From: Henriciella sp.
Lineage (GTDB): Bacteria; Pseudomonadota; Alphaproteobacteria; Caulobacterales; Hyphomonadaceae
Direction: 5' to 3'
Assembly: GCF_029937755.1 (NCBI RefSeq)
Contig: NZ_JAPYPG010000001.1
Location: 124,001-188,000, forward strand
DNA length: 64,000 nt
Shown: in pieces, positions 29,426 through 37,999 of the stretch
Numbering within the stretch: the stretch's first letter is position 1
How the letters are laid out: every line of letters begins with the position of its first letter
Notes under the pieces: generated by a model
The model's database searches: none
What the model was told of the DNA's origin: nothing
What the model saw: the letters and a program-made list of their open reading frames with translations, nothing else
Program-made: the position numbers and the translations under genes

Positions 29426-30295
29426 ATGGGCGATCTCTTCTGGAACAAGGTGTTCGGCGCAATCCTGGCCGTCTTCCTTATCATCATGGGCCTTCAGACC
29501 CTGTCAGGCGCGCTTTTCTCCTCCGGCGGCGAAGGCGGCCATCATGGCGAGGAAGAACAGTCCCTGAATGACTGGGCCCACAGCCGGTTCGCCTATTACA
29601 CCGAAATCGCCGAGACCGGTGGTGGCGCGGCAGAGGAAGAAGAGGTCTATGACCTCGGCGCCCTGCTGGCGAACGCAGACGCCAGCAATGGTGAGCGGTC
29701 CTTCAAGGCGAAGTGCTCCACCTGCCACACCATCGAACAGGGTGGCCCGAACGGTACCGGCCCGAACCTCTACGGCATCATCGGGGCCGAGCACGCTCAC
29801 AAGTCAGATTTCGGATACTCGTCCGCCATGATGGCCACGGCTGGCGAGCCCTGGAATTACGAGAACATCGATCACTGGCTCGAAAACCCGTCCTCCTATA
29901 TCCGCGGCACCTCGATGGCCTTTGCAGGCCTGCGCCGTGATGACGAGCGCGCTGACGTGATCGCCTATCTCGCTTCCATGACGCCAAACGCTCCGGCCTT
30001 CCCGGAGCCGCTGCCGGAAGAAGCGCCGGAAGCCGAAGGTGAAGACGGTGAGGCAACCGAAGCCTCTGCCGAGGGCGAAGAAGGCGGCGAAGCCGTCGAA
30101 GCGACCATCGAGCCGGGCGAAGCCTCCGATGCCCCGACCGAGGCCACGGGCGTGGTCGAGACCGTCGACGCGGTGGACGATGATGACTCTGTTGCTGAAG
30201 GCAATGTCAGCGAAGTCGAAATTGCACCCGATGCAGCGGTGCCGTCCGAAGACGCGTCTGACGAAGGCAACGCTGAAGCGACTGAAGACGAGTAG
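29426..30295 (+). CDS. cycM: Membrane-anchored cytochrome c with acidic C-terminal tail
   Basis: Electron carrier of the membrane-bound class I cytochrome c552/CycM type. ATG 29426 is preferred because the AAGGA site is too close to the upstream ATG 29417. The 289 residues are: an uncleaved N-terminal anchor at about 8-28, the heme site CSTCH (C97, C100, H101), and the axial methionine M164 in GTSMAFAGL. After about residue 190 follow roughly 100 residues rich in Glu, Ala and Asp, absent from typical family members. Likely donor to a terminal oxidase (inferred). Confidence 0.92.
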   Translation: MGDLFWNKVFGAILAVFLIIMGLQTLSGALFSSGGEGGHHGEEEQSLNDWAHSRFAYYTEIAETGGGAAEEEEVYDLGALLANADASNGERSFKAKCSTCHTIEQGGPNGTGPNLYGIIGAEHAHKSDFGYSSAMMATAGEPWNYENIDHWLENPSSYIRGTSMAFAGLRRDDERADVIAYLASMTPNAPAFPEPLPEEAPEAEGEDGEATEASAEGEEGGEAVEATIEPGEASDAPTEATGVVETVDAVDDDDSVAEGNVSEVEIAPDAAVPSEDASDEGNAEATEDE

Positions 30296-30296
30296 C

Positions 30297-31148
30297 TCAG
30301 CCGGCCTTGAGCCAGTCAGGCTCCACGCCTTTCATTGAAGACACATCAATGCGGCGGGCCCCTATGGGCTCGCCGTAAATTTTTGCAATCCGCTCAATTG
30401 CGCCGGCCAGAGGCTCCTTTGCCACGGCCATGTGATGGGCATTGGAATGCAGGAACATCTCCGCATCCAGCATGATGCCGACATGCCCCTTCCAGAAAAC
30501 CAGGTCTCCGCGCTGCAGGGCGCCGGGCGTCTTCCAGTCCTCAATGGCCTGGCCGGACCAGGCAAACTGCATGTCGCTGTCACGCGGCAGGATCACGCCG
30601 CAGGCCAGGAAGGCGGCGCGCGTGAGGCCTGTACAATCCAGACCGAGGCTCTCGCAGCCGCCCCAGAGATAGGGTGCATGGAGGAAACGTTCGGCAACCG
30701 CTGCCGGGTCGGTCTCGAGACGGTCCACCGGCGCGACATGCTGCACCGGCACCCAGCCTGCGCGGTCGACGCGCACAAACTTTCCGTCCTCGCCTGTCAC
30801 GGGCAACAGGCTGCCCATGGAAAGCATGAAGCGCGGCGCCGATTTCAGATGCGGCTCGGAATAGGCATAGGTCCGGAGGGCGGTGATCTTGTGTGTCGCG
30901 CGCAGCACCGGCGCCGAGAGCGCGTCCACAGGCGCCCAGCCAACATAGCGGTCGCGGTCCAGCTGCACGCGGGCGAAGCCGCCTTGTTCTTCAAACACTT
31001 TCAGCGTTTCGCCGTGCAGGGCCTGCGTGGCCAGCTCCGCATCAGCCTCCGGCGCATCGCGCACGGCCGCAACACCAGCGCTGACCTGCATGGGCACACC
31101 AGACAGATTGGCGGGCGCGGTCAGGCGGGGATCGTTGAACTCAGGCAT
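30297..31148 (-). CDS. NlpC/P60 family (C40) cell-wall peptidase with SH3-like domains
   Basis: Predicted murein endopeptidase, or hydrolase of another gamma-D-Glu link. In its 283 residues two SH3b-like segments (about 20-130) precede an NlpC/P60 domain with the catalytic cysteine in SLGLDCTGLTRAAFLACG, then GDLVFWKGHVGIML with the catalytic histidine and LHSNAHHMAVA. No signal peptide is visible, as in other alphaproteobacterial members with a cytoplasmic-looking N-terminus. Convergent with cycM, adjacent to a MarR regulator on its own strand. Confidence 0.88.
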   Translation of the reverse strand: MPEFNDPRLTAPANLSGVPMQVSAGVAAVRDAPEADAELATQALHGETLKVFEEQGGFARVQLDRDRYVGWAPVDALSAPVLRATHKITALRTYAYSEPHLKSAPRFMLSMGSLLPVTGEDGKFVRVDRAGWVPVQHVAPVDRLETDPAAVAERFLHAPYLWGGCESLGLDCTGLTRAAFLACGVILPRDSDMQFAWSGQAIEDWKTPGALQRGDLVFWKGHVGIMLDAEMFLHSNAHHMAVAKEPLAGAIERIAKIYGEPIGARRIDVSSMKGVEPDWLKAG

Positions 31149-31164
31149 GGCAGGTCTGACCTAA

Positions 31165-31545
31165 TCATGCGGCTGCGGACTTGGCCACCGGGTCTACGCG
31201 GCCAATATCCTGCCCGCCATCGGCTGCGATGATGAAGGTGGAGAACTCCCGCAGCCAGGCCATGCCATCCGGTGTACGTTCGACGAACACGCTGCGCAGA
31301 TCGTTCTCGTCGCGGCGGCGGCGCACAAAGCCCGCCTTTTCCAGCGTATCGAGCGCGCGCGTAACCGCCGGCTTGGCAAGGTTGAGATTGGCCGCAAGGC
31401 CGCGCACCGTATGGGGCCCGGCTTCCAGCGCAACGGTCATGAAGATCGCCTGCTGGCGCGCCGAGAGATCCAGTTCACAGGTGCGCACATAGGACGAAAC
31501 TGCCCGGCGCCACAGCTCAAGGGACTGTCTCTCACTCATCGCCAT
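31165..31545 (-). CDS. MarR-family transcriptional regulator
   Basis: A 126-residue winged-helix protein. ATG 31545 has AAGGAG at 8 nt; a longer open frame exists but is not needed. The wing-helix-turn-helix region is seen in FMTVALEAGPHTVRGLAANL (part) and NLAKPAVTRALDTLEKAGFV, followed by the wing RRRRDENDLRSVFVE. It is 16 bp upstream of the NlpC/P60 gene, and may regulate it or itself; the ligand is unknown. Confidence 0.87.
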   Translation of the reverse strand: MAMSERQSLELWRRAVSSYVRTCELDLSARQQAIFMTVALEAGPHTVRGLAANLNLAKPAVTRALDTLEKAGFVRRRRDENDLRSVFVERTPDGMAWLREFSTFIIAADGGQDIGRVDPVAKSAAA

Positions 31546-31652
31546 GGCAGATTCTCCTTGTCTCGCGCAGATTCCGTTTGACTCAAGCGAATCAGAATCT
31601 GATTTGCGCAAAGGGTAAAGAGTCCCTTAATGCCCGCGATGTGGATAAGTAT

Positions 31653-33116
31653 CTAGCGCTCTGTTTCCAGAGTGAAAAACATCGTCTGTCCGCCGCGCCA
31701 AACGCGCACGAGCAGGCTTTCGCCATCCGATATGGATTCCGGAGCGAGCGCCTCATAAGCGTCTTCCAGGCCGGAAATCTTCCCGAACGCCATCTCCGTG
31801 ATGACGTCGCCCTTGCGCAGCTTGCCGAAGCTCGGCCCGTTCGCGGCGACCGAGTTCACGAGCACGCCATCCACGTCACGCGCGATGCCATAGCGCCGGC
31901 GGGCATCATCATCGATTTCCTTGAGCTCCGCACCAATCGGATTCTGCGCCAGCGCGTTTTCCGGCAGTGGCTCGCGCTCATCTTCCTGAGTGTTGGACTC
32001 AAGCTCACCGACCGTGAAGCTCACCGTGCGGCGCTTGCGGTCGCGCACAATGTCGACATCGACCGTCTTGCCGATATCTGTCTCCGCCACGACGCGCGAC
32101 AGGCCGCGGACATTCTCGACCGCCTTGCCATCAAAGCTCAGCACAAGGTCGCCGACTTCGAAATCGGCCTTGGCCGCCGGGCCGTCACGGTCGATCGAGG
32201 TAATGATCACGCCCTTTGCCTCGTTCACGCCGTAGGCGTCGGCAATGCCCTGGTCGATGCCCTGCACGTTCACACCGAACCAGCCACGGCGCGGATGGCC
32301 ATATTCGATGATCTGGGCTGACACCGAACTCACCAGGTTGGAAGGGATCGAGAAACCGAGACCGACCGAGCCGCCCGTTGGTGAGATGATGGCTGTGTTC
32401 ACGCCGATCACTTCGCCATTCAGATTGAAGAGCGGGCCGCCGGAATTGCCCCGGTTGATAGCCGCATCGGTCTGGATGAAATCGTCATAGCGCCCGGACT
32501 GGATATCGCGGTTGCGCGCAGAAATAATGCCTGCAGAGACCGACCCGCCAAAGCCGAACGGATTGCCGATCGCCATCACCCAGTCACCCACTTCGGCGCC
32601 ATCACTGTCGGCAAAATCGACATGCGGCAGCGGATCGTCGCTGGTCACTTTCAGCACGGCGACATCGGTTTCAGGATCGGTGCCGACCAGTTCGGCCTGC
32701 AGTGTACGGCCTGAATTGAAGACGACATTGATCTCGTCGGCATTCTCGATGACGTGATTGTTGGTGATGACCGTTCCGTCGGCGGAAATCAGGAAGCCGG
32801 AGCCGAGCGACCCCTCACGGCGGAAGCCATCAGGGTCACGGCCGAAGAACTCGTTGAACCGCTCCAGCGGCGAGCCGTCCGGGAACTCCGGCAGGCCCTC
32901 AGGCGCCACGGTCTGGCTCGTGGTGATGTTGACCACGGCCGGCATCAGCCGCTTGGCGAGCCTCGAGAAGGATTCCGGCGCCTGCTTCTGATCGATGACT
33001 GAGGTCGTGTCCGATAGCGAACTGTCGGACTGGGACTGGCGCTGGGCATAAGCGGGCGCGCTCATCAGAAGCAGCCCCGCACAGCCTGCAAGAATGCTCG
33101 TCCCGTAGCGTTTCAT
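31653..33116 (-). CDS. degP: Periplasmic serine protease/chaperone DegP-like
   Basis: HtrA-family envelope protease. From ATG 33116 (GGAG seven nt upstream) it is 487 residues, with a signal peptide cleaved after APAYA-Q. The trypsin-like domain shows the triad in TNNHVIENADE (His), DPETDVAVLK (Asp) and RGNSGGPLFN (Ser). Two PDZ domains follow (about 270-360 and 400-480). On the same strand as hflK-hflC-DUF2065 upstream, forming a membrane/periplasm quality-control group. Confidence 0.95.
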   Translation of the reverse strand: MKRYGTSILAGCAGLLLMSAPAYAQRQSQSDSSLSDTTSVIDQKQAPESFSRLAKRLMPAVVNITTSQTVAPEGLPEFPDGSPLERFNEFFGRDPDGFRREGSLGSGFLISADGTVITNNHVIENADEINVVFNSGRTLQAELVGTDPETDVAVLKVTSDDPLPHVDFADSDGAEVGDWVMAIGNPFGFGGSVSAGIISARNRDIQSGRYDDFIQTDAAINRGNSGGPLFNLNGEVIGVNTAIISPTGGSVGLGFSIPSNLVSSVSAQIIEYGHPRRGWFGVNVQGIDQGIADAYGVNEAKGVIITSIDRDGPAAKADFEVGDLVLSFDGKAVENVRGLSRVVAETDIGKTVDVDIVRDRKRRTVSFTVGELESNTQEDEREPLPENALAQNPIGAELKEIDDDARRRYGIARDVDGVLVNSVAANGPSFGKLRKGDVITEMAFGKISGLEDAYEALAPESISDGESLLVRVWRGGQTMFFTLETER

Positions 33117-33191
33117 CATCGCACTCCGATTACCGATCACTGAGGATCTTTCGCACACAACTATGGCGGTTCGCAGGCAAAGCGCAACGCG

Positions 33192-33389
33192 TCAGAAAAA
33201 GCGGACTGCAGCATAGAAAAGGACAAGGCCGAGTATGGCCGACCAGATGCCGCCTGATCGGACACTTTCGATCGGGAGCCGCGACAGCCACTCGCCCATA
33301 CGGCGCATGGTGTCCGGCGCAGCGGCATAAAAAATGCCCTCAATCGCGAACCAGAGTCCGATGGCGGCAAGGATGGTCTGCCATGACAT
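33192..33389 (-). CDS. DUF2065 small membrane protein
   Basis: A 65-residue protein with two membrane helices, matching DUF2065 (YjeT-like): WFAIEGIFYAAAPDTMRRM between the helices and SGGIWSAILGLVLFY in the second. Ribosome-binding site AAGGGAG precedes the ATG. The family is commonly found next to hflK and hflC, as here, and a role with that complex is suspected but unproven. Confidence 0.88.
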   Translation of the reverse strand: MSWQTILAAIGLWFAIEGIFYAAAPDTMRRMGEWLSRLPIESVRSGGIWSAILGLVLFYAAVRFF

Positions 33390-33420
33390 GGCTTACACTC
33401 CCTTGCCGCCGATCCGTTTC

Positions 33421-34317
33421 CTAGCCCGGCGTCCCGTTGCGGCGCGCCTGCACGATGAAGTCATTGCAGAGCCCCATCTTGTCAGGCCCGACCACGATGC
33501 GCGTGCCTTCGGTGAAGGCCTGCTCGCAGGCGATAAGCGCCCGCTGGAAGCGGAAGAACTCTTCGTCGCGCTCATAGGCCTCGGCGTAGATTTCGTTCCG
33601 CTTGGCGTCACCTTCACCCCGGATTTGCTCCGACTTCTGGCGGGCTTCGGCGAGAAGGACGGTCCGCTGACGTTCCGCCGTGGCACGGACAAGCCGTGCA
33701 CGTTCGTCGCCTTCGGCGCGGATCTGCTCGGCTTCCTGGTTCCGGGTCGCTTCCATACGGCGGAAAACGCGTTCGGACACATCATCCGGCAGGTCAGCCC
33801 GGCGGATCCGCACATCGATGATCTCGATGCCGCGGCCAGCGATATTGTTCGCCAGATTATCGCGGATCTCGTCCATCAGCTCGGACCGCTGGCCGGAAAT
33901 GATGTCCTCCGGCAGGCGCGATGCAAGTGCGTTACGGATCGCCGCATTCGTGAAGTTGTCGAGCTGGCTGCGCGCCTCGCGTTCAGTGCCGAGACGCTGG
34001 TAGAAGGCCAGCGGGTCATCGATCTGCCAGCGCACGAAGGCGTCGACAATCAGCTGCTCCTGGTTGGACGCATAGGCTTCGATGTCCGTCACGTTCAGCC
34101 CGAGGTTCCGCCGGTCATAGGTCACGACGTTCTGGATCAGCGGGATCTTGAACTTCAAGCCCGCCTCATCCGAGCCCGGCTCGTTATAGGCTTCGACCGC
34201 ACGGCCCACCTGCAGCAGGAGCGCCTGACGACGCTGGTCGACGATGAAGAATGAATTGAATGCGATGATGACGATGATCACGATCGCAACGAGGCCGAGA
34301 ATACCAATAGATCTCAT
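33421..34317 (-). CDS. hflC: Protease modulator HflC
   Basis: SPFH-domain membrane protein that, with HflK, forms a large ring modulating FtsH. The 298 residues have an N-terminal membrane anchor (LGLVAIVIIVIIAFNSFFIV), then the band-7/SPFH domain (VDQRRQALLLQVGRAV, GLKFKIPLIQNVVTYDRRN) and a long helix rich in Ala, Glu and Arg (RAEGDERARLVRATAERQR). It starts 2 nt after the hflK stop. Confidence 0.95.
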   Translation of the reverse strand: MRSIGILGLVAIVIIVIIAFNSFFIVDQRRQALLLQVGRAVEAYNEPGSDEAGLKFKIPLIQNVVTYDRRNLGLNVTDIEAYASNQEQLIVDAFVRWQIDDPLAFYQRLGTEREARSQLDNFTNAAIRNALASRLPEDIISGQRSELMDEIRDNLANNIAGRGIEIIDVRIRRADLPDDVSERVFRRMEATRNQEAEQIRAEGDERARLVRATAERQRTVLLAEARQKSEQIRGEGDAKRNEIYAEAYERDEEFFRFQRALIACEQAFTEGTRIVVGPDKMGLCNDFIVQARRNGTPG

Positions 34318-34319
34318 GA

Positions 34320-35477
34320 CTAGTTCCCCTGCCCGGTTGTTCTGCGGTTCATTTCTTCCAGCGGCAGATAAGGCACTGCGCCGGAATCACTGTCGAGAAT
34401 CAGCTTGTCGCTGCGGTTCAGGATTCGCTCCATTGTTTCGAGATACATCCGCTCGCGGGTCACCCGCGGAGCTTGCTGATACTCATCGAGGATCTGCGTG
34501 AAGCGGCTTGCCTGACCCGTCGCGTCGGCGATCACCTGTTCGCGATAGGCTTCGGCGTCCTGCAGGATCTGCTGGGCTGCACCACGAGCACGCGGGATGA
34601 TGTCATTGGCGTACTTGTTGGCTTCCTGAACGGCCCGTTCGGCATCCTGGCCGGCGTTCACCACGTCAATAAAGGCCGGGCGCACCGGGGCGGGCGCCTG
34701 GGCTTCCTGGATCTCGACGTTGAGGATCTGCACACCGGCACGATAGTCGTTCAGCAGGGCTTCGAGTTGCGACCGCACCTCGTTCTGCAGCTCGCCACGG
34801 CCTGTGGTGATGATGTCGTCGAGATTGGATTTGCCGACCACTTCCCGCATCACCGATTCGGCGGCCGCTTTCACAAGCTCTCCGCCTTCCTCGACGTTGA
34901 GGATGAAGTTTTCCGGGTCTTCCTCGTCATAATACCAGAAGACGCGGAACTGGACGTCGACGATATTCTCGTCGCCGGTCAGCATCAGCCGCTCGTCATT
35001 GTCATTGCCGATCTGCGTCACCTGCTGGCGCTCGGACGGCATGATTTCATGCGTCTCGATGGGCGTCGGCAGGTGGACGTGCAGGCCCGGCGGGAAGTTT
35101 TTCTGCCATTCGCCGAAGCGGAACACGGCTGCGCGCTCGCCTTCGTCGACGACCACAACGCCGGTAGCCAGCCACGCGATCACAGCAGCAAGGCCGAGCA
35201 CGGCGAAACCGAACGGGCCAAAGCCCGAACCGCCGCCACCGCGTCCTCCGCCGCCGCCTGAGCCGCGACCTTTACGGAAGCGCTCCTGCATGCGGCGCAT
35301 CTGTTCTTCAAGGTCAGGGCGGTTGCCACCGCCACCACCGCTGCCACCAGAGCCTCCGGGTCCGCCGGAACCACCCGGGCGGGACCAGGGCGATTCACCG
35401 CCCTTCTTGCCGGAACCCCACGGGCTGCCATTCCCCTTGGACGAACCCTCGCCGTCCTTGTTTTCATTCCAGGGCAT
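34320..35477 (-). CDS. hflK: Protease modulator HflK
   Basis: Partner of HflC in the FtsH-modulating membrane ring. The 385-residue protein has an extended glycine-rich cytoplasmic N-terminus (about residues 1-90, with runs of Gly and Ser), a membrane helix at about 90-110, the SPFH domain (VVDEGERAAVFRFGEW, FPPGLHVHLPTP) and a helical domain (AYREQVIADATGQASRF). Ribosome-binding site AAGGAGGGG precedes ATG 35477. Divergent from mrp. Confidence 0.95.
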   Translation of the reverse strand: MPWNENKDGEGSSKGNGSPWGSGKKGGESPWSRPGGSGGPGGSGGSGGGGGNRPDLEEQMRRMQERFRKGRGSGGGGGRGGGGSGFGPFGFAVLGLAAVIAWLATGVVVVDEGERAAVFRFGEWQKNFPPGLHVHLPTPIETHEIMPSERQQVTQIGNDNDERLMLTGDENIVDVQFRVFWYYDEEDPENFILNVEEGGELVKAAAESVMREVVGKSNLDDIITTGRGELQNEVRSQLEALLNDYRAGVQILNVEIQEAQAPAPVRPAFIDVVNAGQDAERAVQEANKYANDIIPRARGAAQQILQDAEAYREQVIADATGQASRFTQILDEYQQAPRVTRERMYLETMERILNRSDKLILDSDSGAVPYLPLEEMNRRTTGQGN

Positions 35478-35567
35478 TGCCCCTCCTTCATGACTGTCCG
35501 TCTATGGCCATATAGGCATTGCGGAGATATGTGCACCCCAAGCCGCTCGCATCAAGGAGTAACCCGC

Positions 35568-36740
35568 ATGTTTCGTGGCAAGCCGCGACAATCCGACAAG
35601 CTTGAGACCGCCATCCGGCGCGCGCTCGGTGACCCGGCCTGGCTGCAGGCTGTCCGTATAAAGGACGGTGGAGCCGTGACCCTGATCATCGAAGCCGATC
35701 CCTCCAACATGGAAGAATCGGAGACCCGCCGGGTCGAGGCAGAGGCCCGCGTAATGAATGTGAAGGGCGTCAGCGATGTGCGCGCCATGCTGACGGCGGA
35801 ACGCCCGCCGGGTCAGCATGAGCACCAGCACGCCGAAGCCCCGCCGCGCCCTGGCAGCCAGCGCGTGCGCAAGGGCGCGCGACTGTCTGAAGAAGCGATC
35901 TCGCAGGGCCAGCCCGGCCAGCCCACCGCCGACAAGGTGCCCGGCATTTCGCGTATCCTCGTCGTCGCGAGCGCCAAGGGCGGCGTCGGCAAATCCACCG
36001 TGGCGGTGAACCTCGCAGCCGCTTTCGCAAAGCTTGGCCTCAAGACCGGCCTGCTCGATGCCGATATCTACGGCCCCAGCGCGCCGACAATGCTCGGCAC
36101 CAGCGATGCGCAACCGGAAACCGATGCCAATGGCAAGCTGATCCCGGTCGAGGCGCATGGCATCCACTCGCTCTCCATCGGCTACCTGTCGGATCCGGAC
36201 GCCCCGATGATCTGGCGCGGGCCCATCGTCATGTCGGCAATCACGCAGATGCTGAACGATGCCGCCTGGGGCACACCGGAAGACCCGCTCGACCTGCTCA
36301 TAATCGACACCCCGCCGGGCACGGGCGATGCGCAGCTGACGATTGCCCAGCGCGTCCCGGTGACGGCCGCTGTGCTTGTCACCACGCCGCAGGAAGTCGC
36401 CCTTGCCGATGTGCGTCGGGGCGCGGCCATGTTCGCCAAGACCGCCGTTCCCGTCCTTGGCGTGATCGAGACGATGAGCTGGTTCGAGGATCCGGCCGGC
36501 AACCGGCACTATCTGATGGGCGAAGGCGGCGGGCAGAAAACCGCTGACACACTCGGCCTGCCCCTGCTCGGCCAGCTGCCGATCCTGAACGAGATCCGTG
36601 AGGGCGGCGACACCGGCAAGCCCGCAGCGTCGACTGGCGGGAAATCCGCAGACCTCTTCCACGAGATCGCCCGCTCCGTCGCGCTCAATCTCGACAGCCT
36701 GCAGACCAAGGCCCCGCCGAAGATTGTGTTTGAGGACTAG
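35568..36740 (+). CDS. mrp: Mrp/ApbC-type P-loop ATPase (iron-sulfur carrier family)
   Basis: Predicted Fe-S cluster scaffold/carrier ATPase. ATG 35568 follows AAGGAG and gives 390 residues: an N-terminal FeS-assembly P-like (DUF59) domain to about 85, a charged linker, then the MinD/Mrp ATPase with deviant Walker A SAKGGVGKSTVAVNLA, LDADIYGPSAPTML, and Walker B LIIDTPPGTGD. The C-terminal CxxC found in many Mrp proteins is absent (MSWFEDPAGNRHYL), as in other alphaproteobacterial members. Its last 58 nt recur, diverged, at 37533-37590. Confidence 0.94.
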   Translation: MFRGKPRQSDKLETAIRRALGDPAWLQAVRIKDGGAVTLIIEADPSNMEESETRRVEAEARVMNVKGVSDVRAMLTAERPPGQHEHQHAEAPPRPGSQRVRKGARLSEEAISQGQPGQPTADKVPGISRILVVASAKGGVGKSTVAVNLAAAFAKLGLKTGLLDADIYGPSAPTMLGTSDAQPETDANGKLIPVEAHGIHSLSIGYLSDPDAPMIWRGPIVMSAITQMLNDAAWGTPEDPLDLLIIDTPPGTGDAQLTIAQRVPVTAAVLVTTPQEVALADVRRGAAMFAKTAVPVLGVIETMSWFEDPAGNRHYLMGEGGGQKTADTLGLPLLGQLPILNEIREGGDTGKPAASTGGKSADLFHEIARSVALNLDSLQTKAPPKIVFED

Positions 36741-37534
36741 TCTTCACCGCCGAAATACTGCGCGGCCAGCGTCGCGGCGAGGCCGATCATATTCTCGTAG
36801 CCGACCGTATTGTTGTTAAGGATGACAATGGCGCCGTCCTCTTCCGGCAACAGCATGATCAGGCTGAGATAGCCGATCAGGCGGCCATTATAATAGGTGA
36901 CACCGACGGTCCGGTCGTCCGTCACGGGAAGCTCCGCCACGCTCCAGGCGATGGGCGTGTCGGCATTGAAGGCTTCTGCCGCGGCAGCGTCGGAATAGAT
37001 TTCGCTGTCGTTGATGGCCTCTCCCCAGGCTTTCAGATCGTCAGCGGTCGAGACCATGGAGGCCGTGCCGCGGAACAAGGCCGGGTTCACGACGGGGATG
37101 ACCTCATAGGTGCCCTCATCATTTTTCAGGTAATTTACAGCGATGCCGTCTGCGTCCCGGTAAAGTTGGCCGGTCGCGGTCATGCCAAGCGGATCGAGGA
37201 TTTGCGCCTGCAAATAAGTCTCGTAGTCCATGCCGGAATATCCGTCGATCACGAGCGCCAGAAGATAGTAATTTACGTTGGAGTACAGATAATCCTCACC
37301 GGGCGGGAATTTCAGTTCCAGCTGTTCCAGCGTGTCCATGAAGGACTGATCTGTGAAGGCGCGCTTCACGTCATTGTCGAACCAGCCGGGGATGTCGATA
37401 TAGTGTGGAATGCCGGACCGGTTCTGCAGCAGGTGGCGCAGTGTGACATTACCCGCATAGGGCACGTCGAAGTCCGGCAGCAGGTCTTCCAGTGTCTGAT
37501 CGAGATCGAGCTTTCCATCATCCACCAGTTTCAC
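36737..37534 (-). pseudogene. N-terminally truncated serine hydrolase (class C beta-lactamase family)
   Basis: 265 codons starting GTG 37534, right after an in-frame TGA. The product begins KLVDDGKLDLDQTLEDLLPD, which in this family follows the SxxK nucleophile segment; the signal peptide and SxxK are therefore missing. Downstream landmarks remain: LRHLLQNRSGIPHY, the YSN motif in YLYSNVNYYLLALVID, and TYYNGRLIGY. Without the nucleophile it cannot work as a hydrolase. Codon bias is AT-richer than neighbours (43-53% GC in sampled lines). The break coincides with a duplicated mrp 3' end, so it looks like a recombination scar rather than a gene. Its stop overlaps the mrp stop. Confidence 0.8.
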
Positions 37535-37590
37535 TCAATCTCAAGAGTCCGCGGACCAAGGCCCCGCCGGACATCGTGTTTGAGGATTAG
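37533..37590 (+). repeat. Second, diverged copy of the mrp 3' end
   Basis: This 58-nt segment aligns without gaps to the last 58 nt of mrp (36683-36740), with about 48 identical positions. In the mrp frame it encodes ...TKAPPDIVFED and a stop, against TKAPPKIVFED in mrp. Several differences are synonymous, so it looks like the end of a related mrp allele rather than a fresh tandem duplication. It marks the right boundary of the 792-nt segment that holds the beheaded hydrolase. Confidence 0.85.
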
Positions 37591-37593
37591 GCG

Positions 37594-37938
37594 CTAGGGC
37601 ACTTTCGGCGCGTCGCCATCCATTTCGACAAGGCCCATGCGATTGCCGGCCGGGTCCTTGAAGAGGCCGAGGATAACCATGCCCGGCACTTCGAAACGCG
37701 GCACGTCGATAGTCCCGCCTGCAGCGACAATATCCTCCAGCGCTTTCGTCAGATCCGGTACACCGACATAGAGCATCTTCTCTGCCGGATCGGGACGGAT
37801 CGTTCCCTCGATCGGCGCAGTGACCGGGACGGTGAAGTTCTCGCCCTCCGTCGGCCAGTCAAAGACGGATTTGTAAAAGCCGCGCAATGCGTCCGAATCG
37901 GGCGCCGCGATGTCGAAGAAGACGATTGGTGCTGCCAT
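37594..37938 (-). CDS. VOC superfamily protein
   Basis: A 114-residue glyoxalase-fold protein. It opens IVFFDIAAPDSDALRGFYKSV, with the first module's metal-ligand position as aspartate rather than histidine, has MLYVGVPDLTKALEDIVAAG at the start of the second module, and ends LFKDPAGNRMGLVE. It lies between the mrp scar and the SMP-30 gene on the same strand as the latter. The substrate is unknown. Confidence 0.85.
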   Translation of the reverse strand: MAAPIVFFDIAAPDSDALRGFYKSVFDWPTEGENFTVPVTAPIEGTIRPDPAEKMLYVGVPDLTKALEDIVAAGGTIDVPRFEVPGMVILGLFKDPAGNRMGLVEMDGDAPKVP

Positions 37939-37999
37939 GTGCCGCTCCCCCTGCTTGCATGCAGAGAGTTAAGCGCATGGCGCGCACTATCGGAAGGCT

